Below, piece by piece: positions 39,190-54,834 of a stretch of DNA of 64,000 nt (the first letter of the stretch is position 1; every line of letters starts with the position of its first letter). A model generated the notes under the pieces. That model was given only the letters and a program-made list of their open reading frames with translations, made no database searches and had not been told where the DNA came from. This stretch comes from Streblospio benedicti (lineage: Eukaryota > Annelida > Polychaeta > Spionida > Spionidae), in NCBI GenBank assembly GCA_019095985.1, contig CM032664.1, positions 21,522,390 to 21,586,389 on the forward strand, in the 5' to 3' direction. Made by a program: the position numbers and the translations under genes.

Positions 39190-42100
39190 TCATAGTCATG
39201 GTGTTCACATTCAATCAAGTGGTTCATTTTCTGTTATATCCACAGGGTGGAATGCTGCGCATTTATTCTATAATAGATCATTGTGATGGATAGTGGGTTC
39301 ATTGATACACCACCAGGAGGCCACAGCCTCACCCAGAACCACACAATAAACCACCGTGAGCAGGCGCTAGTCGAGGAGAGAGATTGCCCATATTTCATGC
39401 AAGCAATATGGATGTCTTGTCACACAGTGATACAATATCAAAAGTAGGCAGAAATAAAGCCATTTTATAGTCTTCTGTGGATGAACACGTGTATGTTACT
39501 TTTTCTCTAAGTTTCCTGATTAAACCTACGACGACGTATTTTATAGCCACCTAAACATAAACACATACATTGGAAATTTAGACATAAATCATGCAATGTT
39601 TAGTGTATTCAATTTGATAATGAGAGGAAGAGATGATTAAGTGAGAATGCTTCTTTCACTTCATCTCAGCTATTATCACCTGGTGCTGTGTTTCGTATTC
39701 CAAAGATGAATAGTGGACTGCGGGTATGAGGGCCCCAAATCTCCAAGGGGGCCCTAGACAAAAAATGTCATTTAGCTTGACCTGAACTCACATACCCGTA
39801 ACCATCAAAACGCATGGCTAATGAGTGTGCACTTCATGTTGTTTTCCACACCTCGAATACACCACACAACCATCAGTTAAAGATGGGCTAAAAGTGGAAT
39901 GATGTTTTAACATGAAGCATTGGTAAATTTCTAAAAAATTTCTCTGTGATCATAAAACACACCCACATGTCTTCAATATACACATAGACACCATAGTAAA
40001 AAGTGACCCAGAAATCTCTTGCAATGTCTTTAAAATGGACACAAGAACAGGGAACAGGGAACTTATTGTTGGACCCCATGTAGGGACATTTAGCGCATGC
40101 GTATCTCACAATTTGCGCATGCGTATCACACCAATTTCTGACTCCATATCAGAGATAGCGGCTTCTGGTCACAGTGTGTGACTATTGCGCGAGAACTGCC
40201 TATTCAATTACCCCAAAAACAAAATACTCGCTCGTCCATTTTGATTATAAACCCATTTGGCAGGCACTTTCTTCCTTATTCAATTCCGTGGCGCTGTGAC
40301 ATAAACGGGAACTGACCCAACTATATTGGTCTTTTCGGCTTCTTGTGACAATGCGAATTAGGGGATTATGATCCCTAAACAATATACTTTATATTTGAAG
40401 GCAATGTTGGTAGGACACTTTGAAAGCATCCTTTAACAGCTGGAAACGTTTCATAATAATATAGAACAATTAATTTTTAAAAAAGTATTTTTTTCTCTGT
40501 GTGTATTGGAAACTAAATGAAATATCTGTTCTATCTTTATGAACTTTTAACAGATGTCACAGCTGGTGGTTAGAAGTATACCAACAAATATCCATCAGAA
40601 TGCATTGCATAGTGTTGGAGAAATCCCCATAATTCCAATTATCACAAGAACATGAAAACATCAATACTGGTATTTTCCATACAACCTGCATGAATGCAGA
40701 ATGCATGTGTAGTGCATAAATCCAATATTACGTGCGAATGTTATGAGTCATTCATATGCTAATGACACCTGTTTGTATTATAATCTCTGTTTTTATGATT
40801 ATAGGTTCATATGATATTTTGTCATGCTGCTTGATATGGCTGAGGCACAAATATCAATGTCTCGCGCAAATTGAGTCTTCTCAAAGCATGGAGAATATGA
40901 TTCTATTCTTCTTTCACACTTGAGAGTAAAATTTTATTGCAATATTTGCTGTATAAATTACCTACGTCTAACCTACTACATGTATATCACTAAATGTTTA
41001 ATCTACAATATCAAATAATGCATTTGCTTTTTAGATGAAGTTAAAACGTATTGTTGTCAAAAACCCTTTACATTCTTCCTCTCGAGGCTAGTTTTATTTC
41101 CCATTAACGACATTATGAGCACCATTGGTTATAATCAGTATTGCCTATCTCGATTATTTTACTCGTAATGGCTATCAATCTTCCAGTATACATTTTCCCC
41201 TACATTTCTCTTGTTATTATTTTCAAGATTGACCTGTGGTTTTACTCAGTCTTAACACAGACGCTTATCACCTTCGAAATTACCACTACAATGTCATGTA
41301 GCACTCTTTAAGCCTGTTCTGTACTTCACCCAGATCTACGGTGAACTCTGCACAGTTCTCATTGCCGATTTAATACAAGAGGAGGTGGAGCAGATAGCAT
41401 TTATCACTGGTGGTAGTAAATGTGGAAACCTGAACAGGGACTGTGCAGTCTTGATTTTACTGTATATAACAGTTCGTATACATGTATATGAACGGTAATA
41501 TTAGGGCATACTATCATAGTACCATCTTCACCGCCAGGTGGCTACAAAAAGCTATCTAGTGTTTATCACCCAGAATCTTCGGTGTCGTAGCAGGAGGAAA
41601 TGATAAAGTCTATCTCAATGTGGTCTTAAAATACCCACAATACATTGAAAGAAGACGTGCTTTTATGTGTTTGTCAAAAAAATACCCACAATTCATAGAT
41701 ATGGAACTGGTGTATTGGAGGCTGCCATCAGCATTCAACACGTGGACACGAGCCACTCCCAGTCCTCAGATTATAATTGCTGGGCGGACATGGGCAGACA
41801 GGCAGTCAAATATTTGTTCTGTAGACGCTGTTTGGAGAGAGCAGCCGACAAATGTCATAGAACTACGCGCCTAAAAAGATTGTGACGAGCAGTGTACACG
41901 CTCGCAGGGCTCAAAGATTATGACAAGCAGTGTAAATGCTAAAATGCAGAGAGCGGCTGTTTGGTCCAAGTATTGGTTCAAGTGCCCAAGTCTGGTGTGT
42001 ATGAGCTATTTGTATCATAATTGCATGTGATCTACGTGTAATTATCAGTGGCATTAGTGCATTGTAATTGTACCCATTAAGCTCGTGCTCTGTTCAGCCC

Positions 42101-42230
42101 AGAAATGTACTGAGTAGTTAACTAAGTTGTAAACTTCTAAAACGGTACACATGTCTTTTGAATTGTGTATTACAGCATCTACACATAGCATCTTTACACC
42201 ACCACTGCTACTGATGCTTTTTTGTGATTA
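39190..42230. other. Intergenic or intronic stretch without recognised genes
   Basis: AT-rich, with no supported exon. Two direct copies of GCGCATGCGTAT lie at 40093-40104 and 40115-40126. An open frame at 41620-41885 contains a direct repeat (AAATACCCACAAT) but no known domain. Confidence 0.4.
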
Positions 42231-42234
42231 CTAT

Positions 42235-42320
42235 AAACTAGAAACTCGTTATCTCGAGGCCACAGGGAGGCCAGTAACATGCCAGAGATAGAAAATATTC
42301 GAGATATTCAACTGGTTGTA
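42235..42320. mobile_element. Second Tigger-like MITE type
   Basis: AACTCGTTATCTCGAGGCC and ATATTCGAGATATTCAACTGG resemble the TCGAGATAAC ends of Tigger relatives. A similar piece lies at about 4135-4260 in a PDZD8 intron (GATATCTCGCAGC and ATCAAGATATGGAGATAACA). Short and diverged. Confidence 0.4.
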
Positions 42321-42660
42321 ATGTAAATGTAAATGTGGTGGTTTATAGTCCTGATCCCAGTCTGGCTCTCATGCCTTTAGAATTTACACCAGGTCATTGG
42401 CATATTTATTGATCATCATTTGATCAGTTCTCGCATACTTGCATCGGCATAACATTCAGCGCACAATGCTAATCACTCACACAATCACTCACACACTCTT
42501 TCAGCGCAATGACCTGTACCTATTCAACGTGTAGGTACCACGGAGCAGTGTGCAACCTGCTAGGGGTAGGTTTGCTCAACACCCACCACCAGACCCGATC
42601 GGGAATCGAACCCACGACCTTCCGGTCATGAGTCCAACTCCCTAACCATTCGGCCACAGA
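42320..42660 (-). mobile_element. tRNA-derived SINE, best copy
   Basis: Read on the minus strand, the head begins TGGCCGAATGGTTAGGGAGT (A box) and GGTTCGATTCCC (B box), followed by a body ending near CCACATTTACATTTACAT. Length about 340 bp. Sister copies are at 50411-50722, 48921-49021 and 14011-14210, all in the same orientation. Confidence 0.85.
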
Positions 42661-43299
42661 TAATGTGAATTGAATGTTAACGATGCTAACTAGAAATTTG
42701 AGATAAGTCATATCAAAATAATAATAATAAGCAGTTCTAATGTATAATATCATGTGTAAACTCACTTATCACATGCCAATATAATTTGACTTGGACTTCA
42801 CTTGGGAGTGTCTTTCCATTCACTTCTCAACTACTAAAACAAGCCCGCTACAACGCAATTCACATACAATCTACTTAAGGCCAAAAAACTATGACACTCT
42901 CAGTATATATGATCGTGCAACGCAAATGAAGGATTTAATCGAACTAATATAGTAAGGAAGTAATTCATGACTTGGGGGGAAATGTCTACTGAGTTTGGAT
43001 GGAGGACCATAACACGCGTGGTGACTTTTTACGTGATGTAGTGTTGTTGAAGGACCCGGTTAATCATTTGGTGTGGAAATATTGGTGCAGATCCCACCCA
43101 GCCGAAGGTTAGGTAGTCACACCACGTGCACGTAAGCTCTGTCCACTACATTACCATTTATGAACATAATGAGCGCGTGACCTAGTTATGATAACTTTAA
43201 GGAATGCATACATTCAGTATTCTATACGAATATTGAAATTAGTCTGCTCTGATTGGCTGCATGCAACGTTCTCCATTTTGAATGTGTAGAATAGGCTGG

Positions 43300-43832
43300 A
43301 TGGGTACGGCTTGTTTTCCTCTCTTATTTACCACTTCGGTTCTACTTCAATGACTTTGACATTCTCTATGTCAACAGAATGGCCTGGTCTTTCATTGTGT
43401 TGTTGATAAACCTTAGTGGAAGTGAAGCTAGGCCTATGGTGTTTTTAAGGAAATGTGTTTTAAGCACCTGTCTGCCTCTCTACTGTATGAAGCATCGCAA
43501 TCTTGGCGCTTGATATGATACACAGGACCCACCACCTTCTCTCTACGCAGACGATCTTTTGGACTAATAACGAAAAGCTGACGTAATCTGTTCACAGTTT
43601 TGATGAACACGGGGACATTGTAGCTTTTCATGATTCGGCGCAGCTGTTCTTATACACCTTTGACATAATGTATGACGACAGGTTTGACCTTGGGTTTATC
43701 TTAAACCTAAGTGGTTTGAACGAGGTGTGAAAGAAGTTATCTACATACTCATTCATCGGCCCTCCCTAAACAGAGATGGAGGCCGTTTCAACATACCGAG
43801 AGTGTGGGACAATGTGCTGATCCCTAAGAGGG
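43300..43832 (-). mobile_element. Penelope-like element fragment (GIY-YIG end), rearranged
   Basis: On the minus strand, 43660-43300 encodes the region before and within a GIY-YIG endonuclease of Penelope type: RLRQLFVISPKDRLRREKVV, VYHIKRQDCDASYS, then STKVYQQHNERPGHSVDIEN. The element's usual last motif, NRDGGRFNIPRVWDNVLIPK, lies on the opposite strand at about 43751-43832. The fragment is therefore broken and internally inverted. An old retroelement remnant. Confidence 0.65.
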
Positions 43833-43839
43833 GGGGGGG

Positions 43840-46670
43840 GGGCGCACCAGCTGAAAGACTGAACAGGTGATTCTTTGTGGTGTTGTTATAACATTACATC
43901 CGGAAGAAGGCCATAGTATGGGTGAAAGCTTGATAGTGGTTTTCAATAAATTATCCATACAAAATAAGTATTAACGCGTTCTTTAGTATTTAAAACCTGG
44001 ATAGATGAACCTACATAGTGACAAGTATCTGTTTAAACGATTAGGTACTGAACAGAACAAAGTGACGCGACCACCTACTCTTCGATTGGGTGGCTGATTG
44101 GTACTGACCTGCCCATGCAATGCTCTCAGAATATGACTGCTGTCTATATGGTCTAAATGCAATGTACAGTACGTGGTTTGCAGCTTCCATTAAATGTTCA
44201 CACGGTAGCAGGCAACTGAAGAACATGCATGTGCGTCTAATTCATTTACTCCACGTTGCTTCTCCCAAAGAAGCCATTGTATCTTCAAAACCAATCCGGT
44301 AAATCCACTAATACAATTAGGGTTGGTTATTTTATTGCAGGACCACAGAAGAAATGTGCCCCGTGGATGAATAGAAATGACACGTTTAGGCGCAATAAGC
44401 AATAGACTCTTCCAATTCCAGCAATAACCTAACAGTTGCTCCGTGTATCAAAGTGTGAAGGAAGTCGGCCATGCCAACAGAATATCATGGTATATTGCTG
44501 AACAGAATTGAACAACTGGGTTGCTTAGAGTTATTTCATTTTTCTGGTGCTGGTTATCCAGGCTTCTTTTATCATCATCTGGATAGTGGTGCATGTTAAG
44601 TGTAAGTATTTCACAGTACAACCGTAATTATTAGGGGCATTCTTTAGATAGACACTTCAATTGAAATTAAATCATTTTAATGAGGTATATTGCCATTGGC
44701 TACTTGGAACGATTCAGCTTCACCATTCGGGACTGTTTGACAATAGCTTAACCAGTGGTCGTTTTGCTCTAAACGACATAGTCAAGTGTAATGTAAAAAG
44801 TGGAACAGCAAATGATGGTAGTGAACAATGACAAGGATGGTGTCTTGAGAAATGGTCTTTCATATGCCGATGGACAGTTACGAATTACTTGCATTAACTA
44901 GTAGTTTGAGCGCACCTAATCGCTTGCTGCACAATATTGGACTCTTTCCAGACTGGTTCTTTACTTTTTTTTTACTTTTTATATTTTTTTATTTCTTTTT
45001 TTTGGCAATGGGAAGTCGCTCGGACTGACATGCGCAGTGTGAGATTCTGAGGATGGACGTAGCCATTTGTCCGAAGCTGTAAATATTATGGTAAATTCAG
45101 TGTTGTGATTGAAGAAACATGTCGATCTATGGTTCTTCACTGTGGCTTGTTGACCATTAATTGGGTCCGACCAACCAACCAGTTTGTTACCCCTCTACAG
45201 GTCACGTTGTTTTAACTGGGCTGTTCAAGTTGGCTTGTCAAATGCAAGCGATGACAATTGAGAGTGTTCTTCACATGGACTCAGATGACCCATATTTGGG
45301 TCATTTTTTTGCACATTAATCATAATATGTTGAATGGACAATTCATTGACTTTTTACACTTCCGATTATATTTGATGATTACATGTAAAACTTACGTTGC
45401 ATGCCATTGATAAATGCAAAAGAAACACTCTGGTTTGTCACCTGCCGTGACGCTAGCTTATTTTATTTGAATTTTCTTTCAAAATACTTGTGACTGTTCA
45501 TTCAATGGCAAATTGCGTACATGGTAAAAAGGGAAGAATTCCTACTCATATCAGTGGCGGCGTCTTCTTTTCATTTTTTCTGTACACATGAACATGTTTA
45601 TACAATATCATTGACTTGAAAAGAGAGAGACGCACATTCAAACCGAGTTTTAAATGCCCTTCGGCTGGCTTTATGTTATATCATAAGAGTTCTTCATTTG
45701 CTTTCAATGTACCCAATAATATAATAATGATTGGAATTCTTCAAACTATGTCGATACTAAATTTATTTCTTTGTATACAAGGGTGTGCTCGTTAACATTC
45801 TTTCATTCTTTTATCTACAATGTATCTTGTTTATAAAGCTAACAGAAAACATAAGAATATTCTATTCTGATCTGATATTCCAATTATCACACTCATTCAT
45901 GAAATTTACATTGGGAGGCAAATACAATGATCGTCCATATTCCATAGCTATAGAATAGTAATGGGCTAATATTTTGTGTATTGCTACAACAGTATATTGC
46001 CATGTAATTTACAGTTTATTTAACAATTTAGTTTTTGCAACCAAAATATGCAGAAGTGTTTGAAGGCGTTGTGAACTTAATTTTAGCTTGTTAACTTTGA
46101 ATTGCTCTCAGACGATACCAATAGGTCGAATGGGAAGCTATTCAAAGAAGCATTGTTTTAATTTATACACTGGTTTGTTCCTTGTAGGATGTCCACTTTT
46201 TTGAAAGCGTCAATATCACTATCATATACATAATATGAATATTCACCCCACCTCAACCACCAAATATATATCAACAATCAAAATCAGTGACACATACATT
46301 GCACATTGCACGTGAGTGTACATTTTGGTCAATAGGCCTAGATGAAGAAAGAACGAGAACAAACACACATAGCAAAAGCAAAAATTCACGCCCACTGGGA
46401 ACCTGTCATCTTTTAATCTTCCATTTTTTTCGTCGTTACCAATTTGTTTCATAAACGAGGATGCCTCCTGTAAACGGAACCCTATTTTCTTGACCTATAT
46501 TGCTCACAAGTATATATACATTGTATACATATGATGCTTTCCTGTATACGACTAAAACCCGAAATCACATCAAAATATCTCTAAGGTAAACGTTCTCTAT
46601 CAACCTTAAAACGAGCAAGAACATAGAACGAACAAACTGTGCTCTCTACGGGTGATTACACTGAAGTGGA
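43840..46670. other. AT-rich stretch without recognised genes
   Basis: No exon or element supported. Poly-G (12) at about 43831 and T-rich tracts near 44966-45003 only. Confidence 0.4.
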
Positions 46671-46678
46671 ACAGTTAC

Positions 46679-46728
46679 CTTGCAGACTAATCAATCCTCG
46701 TATCCTTCCTGATAGAATCACGTCCACA
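46679..46728 (-). CDS. Candidate 50-nt exon (unknown gene)
   Basis: Minus strand. Acceptor CCCCTGCAG and donor GTAACT. One open frame: VDVILSGRIRGLISLQ, one base in and one base out. Its exit phase matches the exon at 37552-37606 (joined codon GAT). Small, and the intron to the next exon would be 9 kb, so only tentative. Confidence 0.25.
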
Positions 46729-46951
46729 CTGCAGGGGAGAAATGGTGGTGTGAGCCCTTTAAGTCTTTAATTCTATCTATTTGCAATTTACGTGTGGATA
46801 ACTGCCCTTCCTGTACGGTTTCTGTTCTCTATAATGTGTGCATCTACTTTTATTGTTGTACACTCAGACCAGTATGATCTGAATCAGCTGTTAATACGCT
46901 ATTCAAGTTGGCAACAACAGCATTATGGCAATAAAAATAGACCCGGACGAT

Positions 46952-47134
46952 CTACAATAGAACTTCTCTATCAAGACCACCCGAGGGACTGGCCTCAAGT
47001 GGTCTAGATAAACAGATGGTCACTGCATGCAGGTTCACGTTGATCTCTTCACGGAGACTTGCAATCGTAAAAAATGTTCTTATTACAGAGGCCGTCTCTC
47101 TATCGAGGTCGTCTGAATTGGAGATTCTACAGTA
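46952..47134. mobile_element. Pogo/Tigger-like MITE, intact ends
   Basis: TACAATAGAACTTCTCTATC at one end and GGAGATTCTACAGTA at the other, with internal CAAGACCACC and GAGGTCGTC mirrored, about 183 bp. No coding capacity. Confidence 0.65.
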
Positions 47135-47250
47135 TCCAGCTCTGTGTTACCATCAGTTGTGTCATGTGATTGAAGAGCAGAAAGTGTGTTTTTGTGTCAC
47201 CACGACCCACCGCTGAGCTCTCTGGCAACAGGCCACTATGTACATGTAAA

Positions 47251-47431
47251 TACAGCAGAACCTCTCTATTACGACCACCTGTAGGCAGACTGGCCGCACG
47301 TGGTCTCAATAGAGGAGTGGTCCGTTTTGTGGAGGTTTGCGATGGATGTTTGGGACTGCGAACAATGGTCTTATTACAGAAATGGTCTCTTTAGAGGAGT
47401 GGCCTGGTTGGGGGAGGGGGGTTCTACTGTC
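47251..47431. mobile_element. Pogo/Tigger-like MITE, intact ends
   Basis: TACAGCAGAACCTCTCTATT to GGGGGGTTCTACTGT, about 181 bp, with the same internal layout as the copy at 46952, 117 bp away and in the same orientation. Confidence 0.7.
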
Positions 47432-47769
47432 ATACGTAAGCAACAGGATCTAGGACAATGCAAACCACAGCCCGCGAGGCATACGGAGAAAGATATTGTT
47501 GATGCGGTGTCTGGTTCAGTTTCTGGTACAGAGGTGCTCAATTGTCGCTCCCTGTCCTGTGGTAACTGTTTCTAATCTATGCATGATACCCATTTTCTTG
47601 TTTACCATCGTGGGTTCCAAATATTGAGTCATATGCGAGAAATAGATGAGGATTCGCATCACACTCGCCTGGCGTGTACCCCCTTTGACTGAGATGAGTT
47701 TTCTCAACACACACCGCTTTCTGGTTTGGGTTGTATTGTTTGCTTTGGTTTTAACGTTTTTTTTAATGT

Positions 47770-47972
47770 TTTGGGTTTTGGCCACCCCCATGCATAAAAT
47801 ACATTTCCGGGGGCATGTTTGCATCGGGGCCGAAAATAATTAGATTCCATAGATCCCTTTTTGCCATATTCGCACGCATCGATCGTTCACACACGAAACT
47901 CATGACATCACACACACACACATTAAACACACACCCCACACACACACACAAAACCTGGATTCTGCCAGTCGG
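47770..47972. mobile_element. Partial GGCAGATCC-family MITE with CA repeats
   Basis: It keeps GCATAAAATACATTTCCGGG, CGCACGCATCGATCG and ACCTGGATTCTGCC of the family body, interrupted by (CA) runs at 47907-47950. Another end fragment (ATCCTGGATCTGCC) lies at about 48820-48840. Confidence 0.45.
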
Positions 47973-48466
47973 ATATGGCGCAAAACAATATGCTATTCAA
48001 AAAATGACCCATCAAATAAATACATAAGTTCATTACGTGGACAGTACATGAATAAATACTACCTTCAACAGCATTCCCATATTATACATGGTGCTGGGGC
48101 CTATTCTGATTATACACCACCATAGAGCTAGAGCATGTTATGTCATCACGGAGTGGTCTGCAGACTATATTTACACGAGTTATACTGTAACATCTGTGCA
48201 CACCACAACAGGAAATTCTCTTATATGACTCCCTTTGCATAATAGCATCGTTAATCTTACTTAAAGGGCAATATGGGCATTCCAGCTTCACATAGGTTTT
48301 TGTCAAGTTTTACCATCTGATTGTTGTTTACAGGATTTCGCTGTCGCCTGCCCACTCATTCATTGTGGTTATGTGGGAGGCGCTTTGGGAGATTCAAAGG
48401 AATATTAGCCTATTGGTATTGAAAGCTTTGTCCGTTGTTCTTTTAGAAATGCAACAGAAAGTTAAA

Positions 48467-48596
48467 AGAGGACCACTTCTGTATAGAAACCACCAGTGGA
48501 ATAAGACCACACGGCCCCAAAAACATTTCCCATCTCCATAAAGAGACTACCTCCCTATTGAGACCACTAGAAGATGATTGCTACGTTCTACTGTTA
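48467..48596. mobile_element. Pogo/Tigger-like MITE, diverged
   Basis: GAGGACCACTTCTGTATAGA through CTCCATAAAGAGACTACCTC to CTACGTTCTACTGTTA. Same family as 46952 and 47251. Confidence 0.5.
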
Positions 48597-48920
48597 GTAC
48601 ACAATGTCAGATGATATATTTAAAACAAGTGGGACAAATGTTTGATTTTCAATCAACTTTTCTTGTTTTCTAATCAAAAGCAGTTTGATAGTGACCCCCA
48701 TCTAAAGCTGATTATCACAACGCATCAATTTACGTACAACTTACATGTGTGTTTGACTTAAATGCATGTAATTTGCTTGAATCGACGAGAAACAGCGTGT
48801 GCCCCCACCCCGCTTCCACAAAATCCTGGATCTGCCACTGTTACACACAATCTCACCTCCAGGCCTCATTAGCTCTTGCACAAAAATCGATTGAATGTGC
48901 TTCAATTTCTATAAACTTAC

Positions 48921-49021
48921 CATAACTCCACACAGGGAAGTGTGCAACTGTTTAAGGGTGATTTGCTCAACACTCACCACCAGACCGGATCAGGTATCCA
49001 CTCTTTAACCACTCGGCCACA
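48921..49021 (-). mobile_element. tRNA-derived SINE, truncated
   Basis: It shares GGAAGTGTGCAAC, TTTGCTCAACACTCACCACC and the CCACTCGGCCACAG head end with the copy at 42320-42660. Short of both the body and part of the head. Confidence 0.6.
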
Positions 49022-49029
49022 GAAGCACA

Positions 49030-50410
49030 CTCACTGTAGCTCTTAACCATAACATTCCCACCCAATATTCTATTACACTAATTGTTGAAAAATCAACCAT
49101 ATCATTGCCGCCTGACATGACAGGTCAAAATGTAAATGGATCTATTCATTAATTCTATTTCATCTTAGTATACCAATCACAGCAACTCACTATATTCCAA
49201 GCAGTCTCACCTGATTTTCGAACAGTACGCTGGATGATATCCAAACAATTTAAGCCACCACCAGCACGCCCTATATATCTATCACAAACACGCCAGCTAA
49301 AAAAATGCGTATCAATTTCAAAGAATCCTGCCTTATTCAAAGCTTGTCAAAAGCAGATTTGCGCGGAGCGGTGACGGCCACGACGGCTGATATCCCAGTA
49401 AGCCGTCTGCTCCCGGCGTCACTGCGTCTCTGCTCGTGACGGTATCGTCTGCTGCAGTCTGGTGGTGACGACGGCGCCGGCTTTGGTGGTAAACTGTAGA
49501 GTGCTGTGCTGTATTTCTTTATTGGCATCTGGTACAAACTGCAACAAAAACACAGTTGTGGAAGAGGACGGTCTCTAAAACTGGTAGTCTGCATGACAGC
49601 AGGTATTAAGGTGCTGGAGTGGTTCACCTAGATCAAGGAGACCCATTAAACATGTGAAGATGATGGTGGTGGAAATTGTGAACTTATGGAACACGCATAT
49701 TTATGAAAAGGATATTATACCAGCAAGTCTCGTTGGCTTGCATATGAAATTTGTATTGCATTGTATTTTGTTATTGGCATTAGGTACAAACTGTGAACTT
49801 ATGACACAAAAGAAAGAGGAAGGAAAAAACGGGTGCGTGTAAAGGGCCCATATGGTGACGGGCGGGAGCTATCGCGGCTCACTTTCTGTAATCTGCATGC
49901 TACTACGCAATCCCAGGCTCTCATCTGATCTTGTTGCTATTCCCTGCCAGCAGCCAGAGTGCTTTCGTGTGACAGAGCCATCAATTTAGCTATCTCGGTG
50001 ATATGTTTGCATTTTTGCTTACTCACACTTATTTTTCTTTTCTTTTTTTTCTTTTTTACTCTCTTTATCCAGAGAAATGATTAAATAAATACTGAGCGCG
50101 ATTGGCTGTTAGCAAAAACAGTTTGGTTCACAGCAGCATTATCCATGATAAAGTCCAAATTATGCTCCAGAATGGAGTCGAATATGGACAGTTCGGGTCC
50201 ATCTGAAATAGACGCTGAGAGGGGAACATTTTAAACTTACAAACCACGTTTGAGCACCTTTGTTCAAACGACACTATCCGTAGAGGTAGGTAAACGTTTG
50301 GTGTCAATCAGATTTATATTTATTCAGTTTTTTTAAAGCTGCTTAATTTTCATGTGGTCTTGACGGGACTCACTCAATGGTAAAATTGTCTTCAGTTATG
50401 TCAATAGAAT
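49030..50410. other. Non-coding stretch
   Basis: A GC-rich island at 49360-49492 holds open frames on the minus strand after a TACAG acceptor (LPPKPAPSSPPDCSRRYRHE), a possible but unsupported exon. The rest shows nothing recognisable. Confidence 0.3.
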
Positions 50411-50722
50411 AAATGTAAATGTGGTGGTTTATAGTCATCATCCAAGTCTTGCTCTCACGACTTTACATTTTACACCAGGTCATTGGCACACTTATTGATA
50501 ATCAGTCGATCATTTCTCATATACTTGCAACGGCAGCACATTCAGCGCACAATGCTAATCACTCACACAATCACCCATTCACTCTTTCTACCCAGTGACA
50601 TGTACCTAATTAACGTGTAGGTGCCACGGAGCCATTTACCACTATTTAGGTGTGAGTTTGCTCAACACCCACAACCAGACCTGACCGGGATGAAACGTAC
50701 CACGTTCTAGTCACGAGTGTGA
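50411..50722 (-). mobile_element. tRNA-derived SINE
   Basis: About 80% similar by eye to 42320-42660 over AATGTAAATGTGGTGGTTTA, TACACCAGGTCATTGGCA, CACAATGCTAATCACTCACA and the CAACACCCACAACCAGACC part. The B-box region is degraded (GGGATGAAACGTACC). Confidence 0.7.
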
Positions 50723-50724
50723 GG

Positions 50725-51176
50725 AATGTGCTTGCTTTATACAATTGAGAGTGTTAATTAGAATTAGACAAGCAAACGTTGGGGAAAACACATTTAATTT
50801 CCTTAAGTATTAAAAGAACGAAAAAATAACTATTTTATTTTTTTATTTCAAACCCAGCACCTTTCACTATTTGACAAAAAGCTCATTGATATGATATCAG
50901 ATAACTTGACATTGAATATTCTATAGCAAATATCAAAATATTCTTCATTCGTGCAAAGGGAAGAATATTTTTCTAGCTGTGTATAGCGTACACTTTGCAA
51001 TCACAGACATGTAGTACATGTAATTCAAAATATTACATTACAAATCATACATATCCTTCAAATTTCAATGTAAATTGTGAACACTGAAACGCCAATTTGT
51101 ACAATGCAAATGAGAATTTTGTTTTTTTGTTTGGTTGTTTTTTGTTTGTTTTTTTAAATAAAAATGCTGGTTCTTC
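50725..51176. other. 3' flank of the forkhead gene
   Basis: AT-rich. It probably contains the forkhead 3' UTR on the minus strand; TTTATT (AATAAA on the minus strand) occurs at about 50833-50850. Nothing else seen. Confidence 0.4.
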
Positions 51177-54323
<3,147 letters not shown>

Positions 54324-54639
54324 GATGGAAGCTATACGCCACGAACACACGGGTGACTCGAGGAGAAACGTCTCAAAGTCCACGAATGGAATCGTCGACA
54401 ATGTTACGTGAAATTCACGTTCAAATCTACGAGTTTTTGCTTGAAATTTACGAGAATAATATTCAGGAATGTTAAGTGTGTACTCACGGGCGAAAATCCA
54501 GATCTGATTTGTGCGGTGCACAAGAATATCCTTGTAATTAGATGATATCCGACGATGGTGATGTATCCAAGAATGTATCAATTGAAATTGCTTGTAATCG
54601 CGAGAAGAAATATCCAGAGGTGTGTTGCACGCAACGTAG

Positions 54640-54830
54640 CTACTGAGAACTGATAAATTCCGTCAGAATCTCGCCTTTTAAGGGAAGCCACAAGCAGTGC
54701 GCGCACACTTGGTGGAACGAAACCGCTTAACCAATCAGCGACCGCCATCCCGTGGGGTTAGGAAGCCACCGACCAATCAGCGCTCGCCACTGTGACGTCA
54801 TAGCTGCCGCGATTACAGTCTGCGGTGTTA
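54640..54830 (-). promoter_or_regulatory. Forkhead gene promoter: two CCAAT boxes and a CRE
   Basis: CCAATCAGCG occurs at 54731-54740 and 54773-54782, 42 bp apart, and a consensus CRE TGACGTCA at 54793-54800. The block is more GC-rich than its surroundings and lies 400-480 bp upstream of the ATG. The arrangement of spaced CCAAT boxes suits NF-Y. No TATA box seen. Confidence 0.6.
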
Positions 54831-54834
54831 CTGA

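Noticed and set aside
41620-41885. Overlapping open frames (CLSKKYPQFIDMELVYWRL)
   Set aside because: Two frames overlap, a short direct repeat explains part of it, and no domain or splice support exists.
49340-49492. GC-rich minus-strand exon candidate (LPPKPAPSSPPDCSRRYRHE)
   Set aside because: Acceptor present, but several frames are open and no good donor or phase partner was found.
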